64,000 nt of DNA, from positions 62,001 through 126,000 of the forward strand of contig JACTNB010000022.1 in the NCBI GenBank assembly GCA_014584345.1. The letters run 5' to 3'. Numbering within the stretch: the first letter of the stretch is position 1; each line of letters begins with the position of its first letter. This stretch comes from Planctomycetota bacterium (GTDB taxonomy: Bacteria; Planctomycetota; Planctomycetia; Planctomycetales; Planctomycetaceae). A program made the position numbers and the translations under genes. A model generated the notes under the pieces. It searched no databases. It saw nothing but the letters and a program-made list of their open reading frames with translations, and had not been told where the DNA came from. This document shows positions 35,663 through 44,490 of this stretch, one piece after another.

Positions 35663-36217
35663 CTACTCCGTCGGCGGTTCCAGCCCGAAGTCGCGAATGG
35701 TCAGTAATGTCCGATGTTCCAGGCCACGTGCCGCGAAATTGGCGGCGCCCCCCTCCAGTCGATCAATAATGCCCGCGACACAAACGACCTGACAGCCGAA
35801 TTCCTGAATCCGATCGACAGCCAGCAGGGCACTCCCGCCGGTCGTGACCACATCCTCGACAATTACCACCCGCATCCCCGGTTCGACAGGCCCTTCCACA
35901 TATTTGTTGGTGCCGTGCCCCTTCGGTTCCTTGCGAATGAGGAATCCCTTAAGGTCTGGCCGGGTTTCCGCCGCCAGGGCCAGCATACCACCCACAATCG
36001 GATCGGCCCCCATCGACATGCCTCCAATGGCGTCGAATTCCAGGTCGGCAAAGAGGTTCAGGAAGCCTTCGCTGACCTGCCTCAAACCCCCGGCATGCAA
36101 GGTGACTTGTTTGCCATCGAGGTAATACTTTGCTTTTCTGCCGGAGGCCAGGGTGAAATCGCCGAACTTAAGTGCCCGCTGGCGAAACAGTTCGATCAAT
36201 TTCGATTGGGGTGTCAT
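35663..36217 (-). CDS. pyrE: Orotate phosphoribosyltransferase
   Basis: The 184-residue protein starts at ATG 36217 (MTPQSKLIELFRQRALKFGD); the frame continues upstream without a better start. It makes OMP from orotate and PRPP in pyrimidine synthesis. The substrate region is FTLASGRKAKYYLDGKQVTL, followed by GGMSMGADPIVGGM and FLIRKEPKGHGTNKYVEG; the PRPP loop is VVIVEDVVTTGGSAL. Length and order fit PyrE. No other pyrimidine gene is adjacent, and the upstream neighbour is divergent. Confidence 0.95.
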   Translation of the reverse strand: MTPQSKLIELFRQRALKFGDFTLASGRKAKYYLDGKQVTLHAGGLRQVSEGFLNLFADLEFDAIGGMSMGADPIVGGMLALAAETRPDLKGFLIRKEPKGHGTNKYVEGPVEPGMRVVIVEDVVTTGGSALLAVDRIQEFGCQVVCVAGIIDRLEGGAANFAARGLEHRTLLTIRDFGLEPPTE

Positions 36218-36487
36218 GCGTGGAAACCTTGTTCCAGGAGTGTCGAAAGAAGAATCCCGTGCACGGGTGTGGTGCAAGGAGTAGCGGATCATAAACAGTG
36301 GCAGGGGAAAAGTCATGTTCGGGACTTTTCCCGAGGGGAATGTCGCGAAATGCCTCTCGAAATGCCATTCCGTTAATGATACCATAAACCAGTTGCCTCG
36401 CTTGTTCCGATTGAGACGGGTTCAGGCAGGATCGAGACTGCGATTAGACAGTCGATGCGCGATAATCTCTCTCGGGGAGTGCGGGAA

Positions 36488-37519
36488 ATGCATGGAACAC
36501 GGCGGCAGGCGATGATCGCGATGGGACTGTTGTTGGCCTCCGGTCCGCAAGCCTGGGGCCGCCGTCAGGATCCGAAAGTCAAACTGGCGGTGACGCGGGG
36601 CCTCGATTTTCTCGTCCGCGACCAGAAACGTCAGGGGTACTGGGAAGCGAACGGTGGGCAATACCGGGTGGCGATGACGGCCCTGGCGGGGACGGCAATG
36701 CTGTGCGAAGGATCCACGACGAATCGCGGGAAATACGCCAAGTCGGTCCGTTCGGCGGTCGATTATCTGCTGGACATGTCTCAGCCGAACGGTTTGATCG
36801 GTTACGAAAAGGACTACCACTACACCTACGGCCATGGTTTTTCAATGCTGTTCCTGTCGCAACTGCTGGGCGAGGAAGAAGGGGTGGAGCGTCGGGAGTT
36901 GTTGCAGAAGGTGCTCGTCAAGGCGGTCGACTTCAGCGGGAAGGCCCAAACCACCCGCGGAGGGTGGGGTTATGTTTCCGCCAAGGACGGAGGCGATTTC
37001 GACGAGGGATCCACCTGTATCACGCAGGTGCAAGGATTGCGGGCCTGCCGGAATGCCGGCATTCCGGTTCCCAAGGAAATTATCGAACGGGCCAAGAAGT
37101 ACATCAAGGATTGCACCACGCCGGCGGGGGGGGTGCAGTACAGCATTCGTGGGGGGGGAGAACGTCCCCCGATTACGGCAGCCGCGGTGGCAGCCATGTA
37201 CAATGCCGGGGAATACGATGAATCCGACCACGTGAAAAAGATGCTGGAATTTTGCCAGGAACATATCTGGCCAAATCCCAAGGGAAATAACAATTACTTT
37301 GGGCACTGGCACTACACGCACTACTATTACGCCCAGGTGATGTACCGCGATCCCGAAAACTGGCCGAAATATTTCGACGATATTTCCCGCCAAATCATCG
37401 CCAAGCAGAACGCCTCGGGGGCCTGGAAGGAAGGCCATATTGGTGATGTGTACACAACAGCCATCAATGCGACAATTCTGCAGCTTGACAATGGCTTCGT
37501 TCCCATCTATCAAAGGTAG
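36488..37519 (+). CDS. Secreted terpenoid-cyclase-fold repeat protein
   Basis: The 343-residue protein starts at ATG 36488; an ATG at 36455 is possible. A short export signal with twin arginine (HGTRRQAMIAMGLLLASG) leads to a Prenyltransferase/squalene-oxidase-like alpha/alpha toroid: repeats such as VTRGLDFLVRDQKRQGYWEA, VRSAVDYLLDMSQPNGLIGY and QTTRGGWGYVSAKDGGDFDE carry the W/G-rich signature. I see no DxDD motif of class II cyclases, so a cyclase activity is unlikely; many planctomycete members have no known role. It is followed by cytochrome oxidase accessory genes. Confidence 0.85.
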   Translation: MHGTRRQAMIAMGLLLASGPQAWGRRQDPKVKLAVTRGLDFLVRDQKRQGYWEANGGQYRVAMTALAGTAMLCEGSTTNRGKYAKSVRSAVDYLLDMSQPNGLIGYEKDYHYTYGHGFSMLFLSQLLGEEEGVERRELLQKVLVKAVDFSGKAQTTRGGWGYVSAKDGGDFDEGSTCITQVQGLRACRNAGIPVPKEIIERAKKYIKDCTTPAGGVQYSIRGGGERPPITAAAVAAMYNAGEYDESDHVKKMLEFCQEHIWPNPKGNNNYFGHWHYTHYYYAQVMYRDPENWPKYFDDISRQIIAKQNASGAWKEGHIGDVYTTAINATILQLDNGFVPIYQR

Positions 37520-37614
37520 TTAAATTTTCGCCCGTGCGATGCGGACCAGCTTACGCGACCTTACCCCGAAACCGCTTCGCCGTTGTTTCGTTATTCAGTC
37601 TGGAAATCATTTTC

Positions 37615-37932
37615 ATGAACTCTGCCACGCACGATGCCAGCCCGAATTACCTGGCGATTTTTGGTATCCTTTGCGGATTGACCCTGGTTTCCATTCTGGC
37701 GGATTTCATTTCGCTTCCCGGAGGCAAGGTGCTGCTGGCGGCGATCGTGCTTTCCGTGGCGACGGCCAAGGCACTGTTCGTGATGCTGTACTTCATGCAT
37801 CTGAAGTTCGAAGGGGGCTGGAAATACGCCCTGTTGACACCGACCGTGATTCTGGCCGTCGGATTGCTGATTGCGATGCTGCCGGATATCGGCCTGCATT
37901 ATTACGTGATGGACGTTCCCCAGGTTCGTTAA
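37615..37932 (+). CDS. Cytochrome c oxidase subunit IV-type membrane protein
   Basis: The 105-residue protein starts at ATG 37615 and has three membrane helices (YLAIFGILCGLTLVSILADF; LLAAIVLSVATAKALFVMLY; a third from about residue 72, YALLTPTVILAVGLLIAML). The loop AKALFVMLYFMHLKFEGGWK is the signature of the small subunit IV of bacterial caa3/bo3-type terminal oxidases. Subunits I-III are not encoded in the window. Sco-type copper chaperone and a small Cys-rich membrane protein follow on the same strand. Confidence 0.88.
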   Translation: MNSATHDASPNYLAIFGILCGLTLVSILADFISLPGGKVLLAAIVLSVATAKALFVMLYFMHLKFEGGWKYALLTPTVILAVGLLIAMLPDIGLHYYVMDVPQVR

Positions 37933-38011
37933 CATCGCAACGCTTCCCTGGTCAACCCGCACGACACTCTCCCTTTGACTCCATTTCCGAAGAGCCGGAT
38001 TCACTACGCAC

Positions 38012-39286
38012 ATGTCTGTTCCCGTGTTTGCCGCAATTTCCACCTCCCGGCTGATGCTGCGCACCTGGGGCGGCATTTTATGGCTTCTGGTGATCGTTTC
38101 GCTGTTCGTGACGTGGTTCACTCCCCTGCCCCCCCGGATCGTTCGAGAACCCGGTGTGGAACTGGTGTTCGAAACGCCCGAGGGGAACGTGCCGATGCAA
38201 CTCGTCCAACGGAAAGTGGCCCCCTTTACATTCACGGAACGCAATGGCGACACCGTGACACGGGAAACCCTGGCAGGCAAACCCTGGGTGGTCAATTTTA
38301 TTTTTACCAGTTGCGTGATGAGTTGCCCGGCGAATACCACCGCAATGATGAAGCTGGCCCAGGCGTGCCGCGATCTGGATGTCCGCTTTGTGACCATCAC
38401 CGTCGACCCGGAACGCGATACCCCCGAACGGTTGCGGGACTACGCGGAAATTTACGGGGCGGACCCCGAGCAATGGCTGTTTCTGACGGGAGAAAAGGAG
38501 GAAATCCACAAGCTGATCCGCCAGAATTTTCTCCTGGGAGTCGAGGAACGGCAAGGCTCCGATCGCCTGTTGGGCTACGAATTCGCCCATAGTGACCAGG
38601 TGATGTATCTCGATGCCGAGGGAACCATCGTGGGCAAATTTTTGTCCACGGACCCCGTGGAGATGACTAAACTCCGCCGCGTGCTGGCCGGAGAAATGGA
38701 AATCCCGGAAGAGCATAAATTCCTGGTCCCGGAACCGATCAAAGAGCCGGCTGGCGCCGAACCGGCAGCGGGCAAACCTGTGTCCATCCCCCCTGCCCCT
38801 GCGATTGCGGAGACTGCCGAGACAGTGGAAGGCAAACCCGCCGTGCCAGGCTGGCTGGCTGGCCTGCCTGCCGTGAATGCCTCGCTGAACGGCCTGGCAA
38901 CCGTGCTTTTACTCATGGGGTTTGTATTCATCAGGCAGAAGCAGATCAGTAGACACCGCAACTGCATGGTAGGGGCATTTGCGGTATCGATCGTGTTTCT
39001 GGCGTGTTATCTGGTCTATCACTTCGGCCTGCAATACTACACAGGCGAGAGTTCGAAGCGATTTCCCGGGGAGGGCTTTATCAAGGCCCTCTATTTAACC
39101 ATCCTGATCAGCCATATCCTGCTGGCGATGTCCGTGCCGATTCTGTCGGTGGGGACGCTGATTCAAGCCTGGAACAAAAACTGGGACAGGCATCGGATCT
39201 GGGCGAGCATTACATTTCCCATCTGGTTGTATGTTTCGGTGACGGGTGTGTTGATTTACTTGATGCTTTACCATCTGATATCATGA
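38012..39286 (+). CDS. Sco1/SenC copper chaperone fused to a DUF420-like membrane domain
   Basis: The 424-residue protein begins with one membrane helix (GGILWLLVIVSLFVTWFTPL). Residues about 65-230 are a Sco thioredoxin-like domain: WVVNFIFTSCVMSCPAN has the copper-binding CxxxC and FAHSDQVMYLDAEG supplies the histidine. A Pro/Ala/Glu linker (235-285) leads to four membrane helices (from VNASLNGLATVLLLMGFVFI) with conserved His residues (SRHRNCMV, YHFGLQYY, SHILLAMS), matching DUF420. Sco delivers copper to the CuA site of oxidase; DUF420 genes commonly sit beside oxidase genes. Having both in one chain is notable. Its stop overlaps an ATG, and a small gene follows. Confidence 0.9.
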   Translation: MSVPVFAAISTSRLMLRTWGGILWLLVIVSLFVTWFTPLPPRIVREPGVELVFETPEGNVPMQLVQRKVAPFTFTERNGDTVTRETLAGKPWVVNFIFTSCVMSCPANTTAMMKLAQACRDLDVRFVTITVDPERDTPERLRDYAEIYGADPEQWLFLTGEKEEIHKLIRQNFLLGVEERQGSDRLLGYEFAHSDQVMYLDAEGTIVGKFLSTDPVEMTKLRRVLAGEMEIPEEHKFLVPEPIKEPAGAEPAAGKPVSIPPAPAIAETAETVEGKPAVPGWLAGLPAVNASLNGLATVLLLMGFVFIRQKQISRHRNCMVGAFAVSIVFLACYLVYHFGLQYYTGESSKRFPGEGFIKALYLTILISHILLAMSVPILSVGTLIQAWNKNWDRHRIWASITFPIWLYVSVTGVLIYLMLYHLIS

Positions 39287-39351
39287 TACTCCGGGGTTTT
39301 GCGTACCACTCCGGGTCGCTTTCCAGAACACATACAGCAGGAATGGCAGTC

Positions 39352-39669
39352 ATGCGGCAATTCTCGAAATCCTGGCGGCGGCTGGGCAGCCTGTTGCTTC
39401 TGCTGGGAGTGTTCCTGGGGAATTGGGGATTGCCTGATGGCGTGAATGAATGCCAGGCATGTCCGATGTGCAAGGCGGCGACGGAAGCCTCGGGCGACCA
39501 GCGACAGCCCCGGGCCTACATGGCCAGTATCCTGACCATGCTGGGGATGCCTGCCGTGCTGTTTACCGTACTCGGAGTTTCCATGTACCGCATTGTTCTT
39601 CGCGAGTCGGCCGTTGTCGAGGAGTTGAATCGAGACGCCCCTGAAGCGAAACCGGACCAATCGTGCTGA
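39352..39669 (+). CDS. Small Cys-rich membrane protein of the oxidase cluster
   Basis: The 105-residue protein is placed at ATG 39352, preceded by AGGA nine bases upstream; an in-frame ATG at 39283 overlaps the Sco-DUF420 stop and is an alternative. It has two hydrophobic helices (LGSLLLLLGVFLGNWGLP; ILTMLGMPAVLFTVLGVSMY) flanking a periplasmic-looking loop with NECQACPMCK (CxxCxxC), a possible copper or disulfide site. I do not recognise the family. The context suggests a part in oxidase assembly. Confidence 0.7.
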   Translation: MRQFSKSWRRLGSLLLLLGVFLGNWGLPDGVNECQACPMCKAATEASGDQRQPRAYMASILTMLGMPAVLFTVLGVSMYRIVLRESAVVEELNRDAPEAKPDQSC

Positions 39670-40039
39670 TTCGGTTCGGTTGCTCGTTTGAGATTGCCGC
39701 CCGCAGAGCGTAAACTGCCTCCGCGGCGTCCCTGATCATGAGTTTCAGCACGCTGCAATTGTTGCCGCCCAGATCAGTGATCTGTCACGGTTTAATTTTC
39801 GGGTTGCGTGCCACTGGCCTTGCCGGTGAAACCCCATGTTGACGAGAACCTGCAACGCACTGGCAGAGCCAGTGGCACCCGAATTCCCAACCCTGACAAC
39901 GCACGAGGACGGCCCCCTTGACTTCCCCCCGCGCTTCGCTTGAGTCCGGCCTAGCCCGTTCGTTGATTACCGGGAGTGTTCGCTGCCTGCGTGTGCATCC
40001 TGGAATAAGACTTTAACCCCCTTTTGCAAGCAAATCGAA
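39670..40039. other. Intergenic region containing a double hairpin
   Basis: These 370 bases hold no supported gene. The main structure is the paired repeat at 39807-39880 described separately. The region after it (39881-40039) probably contains the promoter of the following PLP enzyme, whose start has only a weak ribosome-binding site. Confidence 0.5.
39807..39880. repeat. Paired REP-like hairpins
   Basis: The left unit GTGCCACTGGCCTTGCCGGTG (39807-39827 at full length) and the right unit (39857-39880, ending in GTGGCACCCG) are inverted copies with three mismatches in 21. Each is itself palindromic (CACTGGC-AGA-GCCAGTG in the right one), so the DNA can fold as two small hairpins or one long one, as in BIME-type REP pairs. 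No second copy is in the window. Confidence 0.75.
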
Positions 40040-41200
40040 ATGGCATCCGATTCTTCCCACTATGGTTTTTCCACGCGAGCTGTGCATGTCGGTGTGAACA
40101 AGGACACTCTGTTCAACAGTTGCACCACGCCGATCTACACGTCCTCCACCTACTACTGGAACGATTTAACCACCAATAGCGGTTATGATTACACCCGTAG
40201 CGCCAATCCCACGCGGAAAGCGCTCGAGGAAAACATCACCGCGCTGGAAGGGGGATTCGGAGCACAGGCGACCGCCACGGGGATGGCGGCCATCAACGCG
40301 GTGATGCATCTGTTCCAGCCGGGCGATCATATTATCGCTGGAAACGACATCTACGGGGGGACGTATCGCCTGTTTGCTGACCTCTTCACGAAAATGGGGC
40401 TGAAGTTTTCGTTTGTCGCCATGGGAGACCCGGCGCAGGTTCGGCAGGCCGTGACGCCCGAAACGAAGTGCATCTGGATCGAAACCCCCAGCAATCCTCT
40501 GCTGAATCTGGTCGATATCTCGGCGATTACCTCGGTGGCACGCGAACTGGGGCTGTTGACCATCGCCGACAACACATTCTTGTCTCCCTATCTGCAACGC
40601 CCATTCGAGCATGGAGTGGATGTGATTGTGCATTCGACCACCAAGTATCTCAATGGGCATTCCGATGTAGTCGGGGGCTGCGTGGTCTCTCGCACGGAAG
40701 AACTGGCGCGGAAAGTGGCCTACATCGTCAATGGCCTGGGACTGGGCTGTTCCCCCTTCGATGCATTTCTGGTATTGAGAGGGGTCAAAACACTGGGGCC
40801 ACGCATGGAAGCCCATCAACGCGGGGCAATGGCGCTGGCACGCATGCTGGATGAACACCCCCAGGTGGAACGCGTGTATTACCCGGGGCTGGAAACACAT
40901 CCGCATCACGAGTTGGCCAAACGCCAACAGAGTGGTTTCGGCGGCATGGTCAGTTTCGATATCCGGGGTGGGCGTCCGGCCGCCGAAAAACTGTTCGCGA
41001 ACATTCGGATCTTTCAACTGGCGGAATCGCTGGGGGGGATTGAATCCTTAATCGAATACCCCGAAACCATGAGTCACGCCTCGATGACGCTCGAAGCCCG
41101 CCGACGCGGGGGGATCAGCGAAAGCACGATCCGGGTCTCCGTCGGCATTGAAGACCCCGCGGACCTGGTTGCCGACATGAAACAGGCCCTCGATGCCTGA
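40040..41200 (+). CDS. Cystathionine gamma-synthase/beta-lyase family PLP enzyme
   Basis: The 386-residue protein belongs to the Cys/Met metabolism PLP family. Visible are STRAVHVGVNKD, TPIYTSSTYYW, YDYTRSANPTRKALEENI (phosphate and substrate binding), ATGMAAINAV, the stacking Tyr in NDIYGGTYR, IADNTFLSPY and the Schiff-base Lys in HSTTKYLNGHSDVVGG. Conserved ends ESLGGIESLIEYP and SVGIEDPADLVADM fit. It could be a gamma-synthase, gamma-lyase or beta-lyase; sequence alone does not separate these. With the homocysteine methyltransferase at 12195 it may serve methionine/cysteine interconversion. Confidence 0.92.
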   Translation: MASDSSHYGFSTRAVHVGVNKDTLFNSCTTPIYTSSTYYWNDLTTNSGYDYTRSANPTRKALEENITALEGGFGAQATATGMAAINAVMHLFQPGDHIIAGNDIYGGTYRLFADLFTKMGLKFSFVAMGDPAQVRQAVTPETKCIWIETPSNPLLNLVDISAITSVARELGLLTIADNTFLSPYLQRPFEHGVDVIVHSTTKYLNGHSDVVGGCVVSRTEELARKVAYIVNGLGLGCSPFDAFLVLRGVKTLGPRMEAHQRGAMALARMLDEHPQVERVYYPGLETHPHHELAKRQQSGFGGMVSFDIRGGRPAAEKLFANIRIFQLAESLGGIESLIEYPETMSHASMTLEARRRGGISESTIRVSVGIEDPADLVADMKQALDA

Positions 41201-41306
41201 TTCTGGTCGCGTGCGTCTGACAGGCAGCCTCCGAGTAAGCGGAACGACCGCGCATGTTCCGCACGGTTACCACGGCGGGAAAGAGTGCCTCGAAAATCCC
41301 CAGAAA

Positions 41307-41443
41307 ACGAGCCTCGCCCGTCAGGAAGCGGGCCGGCCGCGCGGTTCCTCAACGAGCACTCCTTGGACACAACATAAACCATGGCAATGCATTGCGACTA
41401 ACCGGGCCCCAGTCTGGCCCGCTTCCTGACGGGCGTGGCTAGT
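41307..41443. repeat. Palindromic dispersed element, copy C
   Basis: The right arm TGGCCCGCTTCCTGACGGGC (from 41415) ends in GTGGCTAGT at 41443; the left arm begins at 41307 with ACGAGCCTCGCCCGTCAGGA. The interior shares AATGGCAATGCATTGCGA and GGGCCCCAGT-like sequence with copy A, and similarity continues on the right (AGTTCGTCGG, GTCAGCAA, TCTGT). It lies between the convergent PLP-enzyme gene and the histidine kinase gene. Confidence 0.9.
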
Positions 41444-41469
41444 TCGTCGGAGTCAGCAAGTCTGTTTGA

Positions 41470-42201
41470 TTAACCCGGGGGTTGGGGAGTGGCCAGCGGG
41501 AGTTTGATGCGAAAACGGGTGCCCCGATTCGGTTCGCTTTCGCACTCAATCCGCCCGCCGTGTGCCTCGATAATCTTGCGAACGGTCGGCAGGCCCAATC
41601 CACTTCCCCCCGGTTTGGTGGAAAAGAAGAGGTCGAAGATTCGCTCGCGATTCTTTTCCGCGATCCCCTGGCCGGAATCTATCACGACGAGCACAACATG
41701 CTCATGTTCCTGGAATGTTTGAAATTCGAGAATCCCTCCCGCGGGCATGGCCTGCAAGGCGTTGAGGGTGAGATTCAACAAGACGCGGCGGAACTGGGCC
41801 CGGTCGAGCATGACGAGAGGGAGTCCGCTGGCCAGGTGGGGGCTGATTTCCACTCCTTGCGCGAGGGCCTGAGGAAGTTGGAACGGGATGAATTCGCGGA
41901 CCACTTCGGACAGATCCAAGGGTTCGAGCGACAATTCGAGACCCCGCGAGAACTGCAGGAAGTGTGTCAGTAGTTGTTCAAGCTGTTCGCACTCGGCACG
42001 GATTACCCGAACCCGTTGTTCCATCCGTCGCTCGCGCGGCGTTCTCGCATCGGCCAATTCTTCCTTGAGAATTTCGAGATTCAGGCAGATGGTCGACAAA
42101 GGGTTGCGGAGTTCATGGGCCAAGCCTCCCGCCAGTTGAGCCAGGCGCTCATACTCCCGGCGTAAATCTGGTTCGAAAGGGGAAGCGTGGGGTACGGACA
42201 T
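41470..42201 (-). CDS. Soluble sensor histidine kinase
   Basis: The 243-residue protein has only the transmitter core of a histidine kinase. The dimerisation helix carries LAGGLAHELRNPLSTICLNL (phospho-accepting His29), followed by an N box LLNLTLNALQAM, G1 DSGQGI, F box DLFFSTKPGG and G2 GSGLGLPTVRKI. There are no membrane segments or PAS/GAF sensor, so the signal must come from another protein, like NtrB-type kinases. No response regulator is adjacent. It follows pnp on the same strand after a 138-base gap that contains a strong hairpin. Confidence 0.93.
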   Translation of the reverse strand: MSVPHASPFEPDLRREYERLAQLAGGLAHELRNPLSTICLNLEILKEELADARTPRERRMEQRVRVIRAECEQLEQLLTHFLQFSRGLELSLEPLDLSEVVREFIPFQLPQALAQGVEISPHLASGLPLVMLDRAQFRRVLLNLTLNALQAMPAGGILEFQTFQEHEHVVLVVIDSGQGIAEKNRERIFDLFFSTKPGGSGLGLPTVRKIIEAHGGRIECESEPNRGTRFRIKLPLATPQPPG

Positions 42202-42239
42202 CGGACGGACTTTTCGCTTACCGAACAGACCAAACGGCG

Positions 42240-42271
42240 GAAGTCAACGAGGAACACCCCTCGTTGACTTC
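42240..42271 (-). terminator. Perfect 13-bp hairpin between pnp and the histidine kinase
   Basis: GAAGTCAACGAGG pairs perfectly with CCTCGTTGACTTC around a 6-base loop. It lies 69 bases past the pnp stop. There is no T tract on either side, so it may stall polymerase weakly, stabilise the pnp mRNA 3' end or be an RNA-processing site. Confidence 0.5.
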
Positions 42272-42339
42272 TCGACGTTTATTTGCAGGCGAAACCTGGG
42301 GAATGCAGGGCACTCTTGAGGGTTCGCGTGAGCCAGGAT

Positions 42340-44490
42340 TTACAGGTCATCCTCGTCTTCTTCGATTTCCTCATCCACATCGGCCGTTTCCGCGACAACC
42401 GTCAGCAAGGCCTTGCGGGAAAGCTTGACGCGATTTTGTTCGTCGACGGCGATGACCTTCACTTCCATTTTGTCGCCAATTTTACAGACATCCCCGACAT
42501 TCTTCACGAAGCCGTCGGAGAGTTCGCTGATATGGCACAAGCCGTCCTTGCCCGGAGCGATTTCGATGAAGGCGCCGAAATCCTTGATGGCAATCACCGT
42601 TCCATTGTAAACGCGACCCACGCGGACTTCCTCGGTCATCGCTTCGATGCGTGCCTTGGCGGCATCGGCCCCGGCACCCGAGGGGGAGGCAATCGTCACG
42701 GTCCCGTCCTCGGCGATATCGATCTGGGTATTGGTATCTTCCTGCAACTGCCGGATGTTCTTGCCACCAGGGCCGATCAACAGACCGATTTTTTCCGGGT
42801 CGATCTTGCAGGTGACGATTCGCGGGGCAAGGGGCGAAATCTCCTTGCGGGGACGGCGGATCTCGGTCAGCATGTGCTTCAGCAGTTCCAGGCGGGCCTT
42901 GCGGGCCTGCTCCAACGTCTTGCGGATAATTTCTTCGTTGATCCCGTCGATCTTGAGATCCAACTGAATGCCGGTGATCCCCTTCTGGGTGCCCGCAATC
43001 TTGAAATCCATGTCGCCGAAATGATCCTCGTCCCCCATGATGTCGGTCAGCAGGACATACTCCTGGCCTTCCTTCACCAGGCCAATCGAAATCCCGGCGA
43101 CGGGTTGACGAATCGGAATCCCGGCATCCATCAACGCCAGAGTCGCATTACAGACCGAAGCCATCGAACTGCTGCCGTTCGATTCGGTGATGTCCGAAAT
43201 CACGCGGATGGTGTAGGGAAAACTTTCCACATCGGGCAGAACCCATTGCACGGAACGTTCCGCCAAGGCACCGTGCCCAATTTCCCGGCGTCCTGGTCCA
43301 CGGATCGGACGACATTCTCCTACGGAGTACGAGGGGAAGTTGTAATCGAGCATGAACCGCTTGGTATGTTCGCCGAACAAATCCTCGACTCGCTGCTGAT
43401 CTCGAACCGTGCCAAGCGTCAGGGTAGCGATCGATTGCGTTTCACCCCGGGTAAACAGGGCCGAGCCATGCACGCGGGGGAAGATCCCCGCGCGACAGAT
43501 CACATTCCGCAAGTCGCCCGCGCTACGTCCATCCAGGCGTTGCCCCTGCAGCGTGAGTTCGCGGCAGGCTTGTTTATCGACCTGATACAAGGCTTCCTTG
43601 AGTTGAGCCAGGGTTCGCCCCTGGGCATCTTCGGTTGCCCCCTCGGGGAAAAACTGCTCCTTCAATTCCTCGCGGAGAGCGGCGGAGGCTTCCGAACGCT
43701 CCTGTTTTTTGGGATTGCTGCGGGCTGCCTTGATTTTGTCGAAGGCCAATTCACGCACAATCGAGATAAACGGATTGGCGGCTGGTTCTTCCCAGACGAA
43801 GGGAGCCTTCCCTACGGCCTTGACCAGTTCGTCCTGCAGATCGCAAAGCTGGCCGATCCCCTTGTGGGCAAACATCAACGCGTCAGCCATGACATCCTCG
43901 GGAATCTGCCGACCGAACCCTTCGATCATCAGAATCGACTCCCGGTTGCCCGCAACGACCAGGTCGAGGTCCCCCTTGTCGATCTGCTCCTGCGTGGGGA
44001 ACAGGATGAAATCGTCATCGATCATGCCAACCCGGACGGCTCCGATCGGGCCCTGGAACGGCAGGGGCGCGACACACAGGGCCGCACTCGCCCCGTTGAT
44101 GGAAATGACATCGGGCGGGTTTTCCAGATCGCAGGCCAGAACGATGGTTTGCACCTGAACTTCATCGTGAAACGACTTGGGAAACAGCGGGCGGAGGGGG
44201 CGGTCAGTGAGACGGGCCGTCAAAATTTCCCCCGTCGAAGGGCGTCCTTCCCGTTTAATGAACCCACCGGGAAATTTACCGGCGGCGGCATAACGTTCGC
44301 GATAATCCACGGTCAACGGGAAGAAATCAATTCCTTCCCGGGCAGGCCCGGTTTGTGCGGCAATCAGCAGCACGGTTTCTCCATACTGAGCGATGATTGC
44401 TCCGCTGGCCTGCTTGGCTATTTCTCCCGTTGTAAGCTTGAAAACACGACCTGCAATATTCTTTTCGACACTAATCGCTTGTCCTGACAC
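42340..44490 (-). CDS. pnp: Polyribonucleotide nucleotidyltransferase (PNPase)
   Basis: The 716-residue protein starts at GTG 44490 and has the standard order: first RNase PH domain (GETVLLIAAQTGPAREGIDF, FIKREGRPSTGEILTARL), helical linker, second catalytic RNase PH domain (IFPRVHGSALFTRGETQSIA, ITESNGSSSMASVCNATLAL, DHFGDMDFKIAG), KH domain with GPGGKNIRQL and S1 domain (YNGTVIAIKDFGAFIEIAPG), then an acidic tail EEIEEDEDDL. It degrades RNA phosphorolytically from the 3' end. It lies downstream of rpsO, as in most bacteria, but the gap holds a terminator, so pnp probably has its own promoter too. Confidence 0.98.
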   Translation of the reverse strand: MSGQAISVEKNIAGRVFKLTTGEIAKQASGAIIAQYGETVLLIAAQTGPAREGIDFFPLTVDYRERYAAAGKFPGGFIKREGRPSTGEILTARLTDRPLRPLFPKSFHDEVQVQTIVLACDLENPPDVISINGASAALCVAPLPFQGPIGAVRVGMIDDDFILFPTQEQIDKGDLDLVVAGNRESILMIEGFGRQIPEDVMADALMFAHKGIGQLCDLQDELVKAVGKAPFVWEEPAANPFISIVRELAFDKIKAARSNPKKQERSEASAALREELKEQFFPEGATEDAQGRTLAQLKEALYQVDKQACRELTLQGQRLDGRSAGDLRNVICRAGIFPRVHGSALFTRGETQSIATLTLGTVRDQQRVEDLFGEHTKRFMLDYNFPSYSVGECRPIRGPGRREIGHGALAERSVQWVLPDVESFPYTIRVISDITESNGSSSMASVCNATLALMDAGIPIRQPVAGISIGLVKEGQEYVLLTDIMGDEDHFGDMDFKIAGTQKGITGIQLDLKIDGINEEIIRKTLEQARKARLELLKHMLTEIRRPRKEISPLAPRIVTCKIDPEKIGLLIGPGGKNIRQLQEDTNTQIDIAEDGTVTIASPSGAGADAAKARIEAMTEEVRVGRVYNGTVIAIKDFGAFIEIAPGKDGLCHISELSDGFVKNVGDVCKIGDKMEVKVIAVDEQNRVKLSRKALLTVVAETADVDEEIEEDEDDL

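Noticed and set aside
42283..44487. A 734-codon forward open frame opposite pnp
   Set aside because: It mirrors the codons of pnp, has no ribosome-binding site, and its product shows no family features. GC-rich codon use opens the antisense frame.
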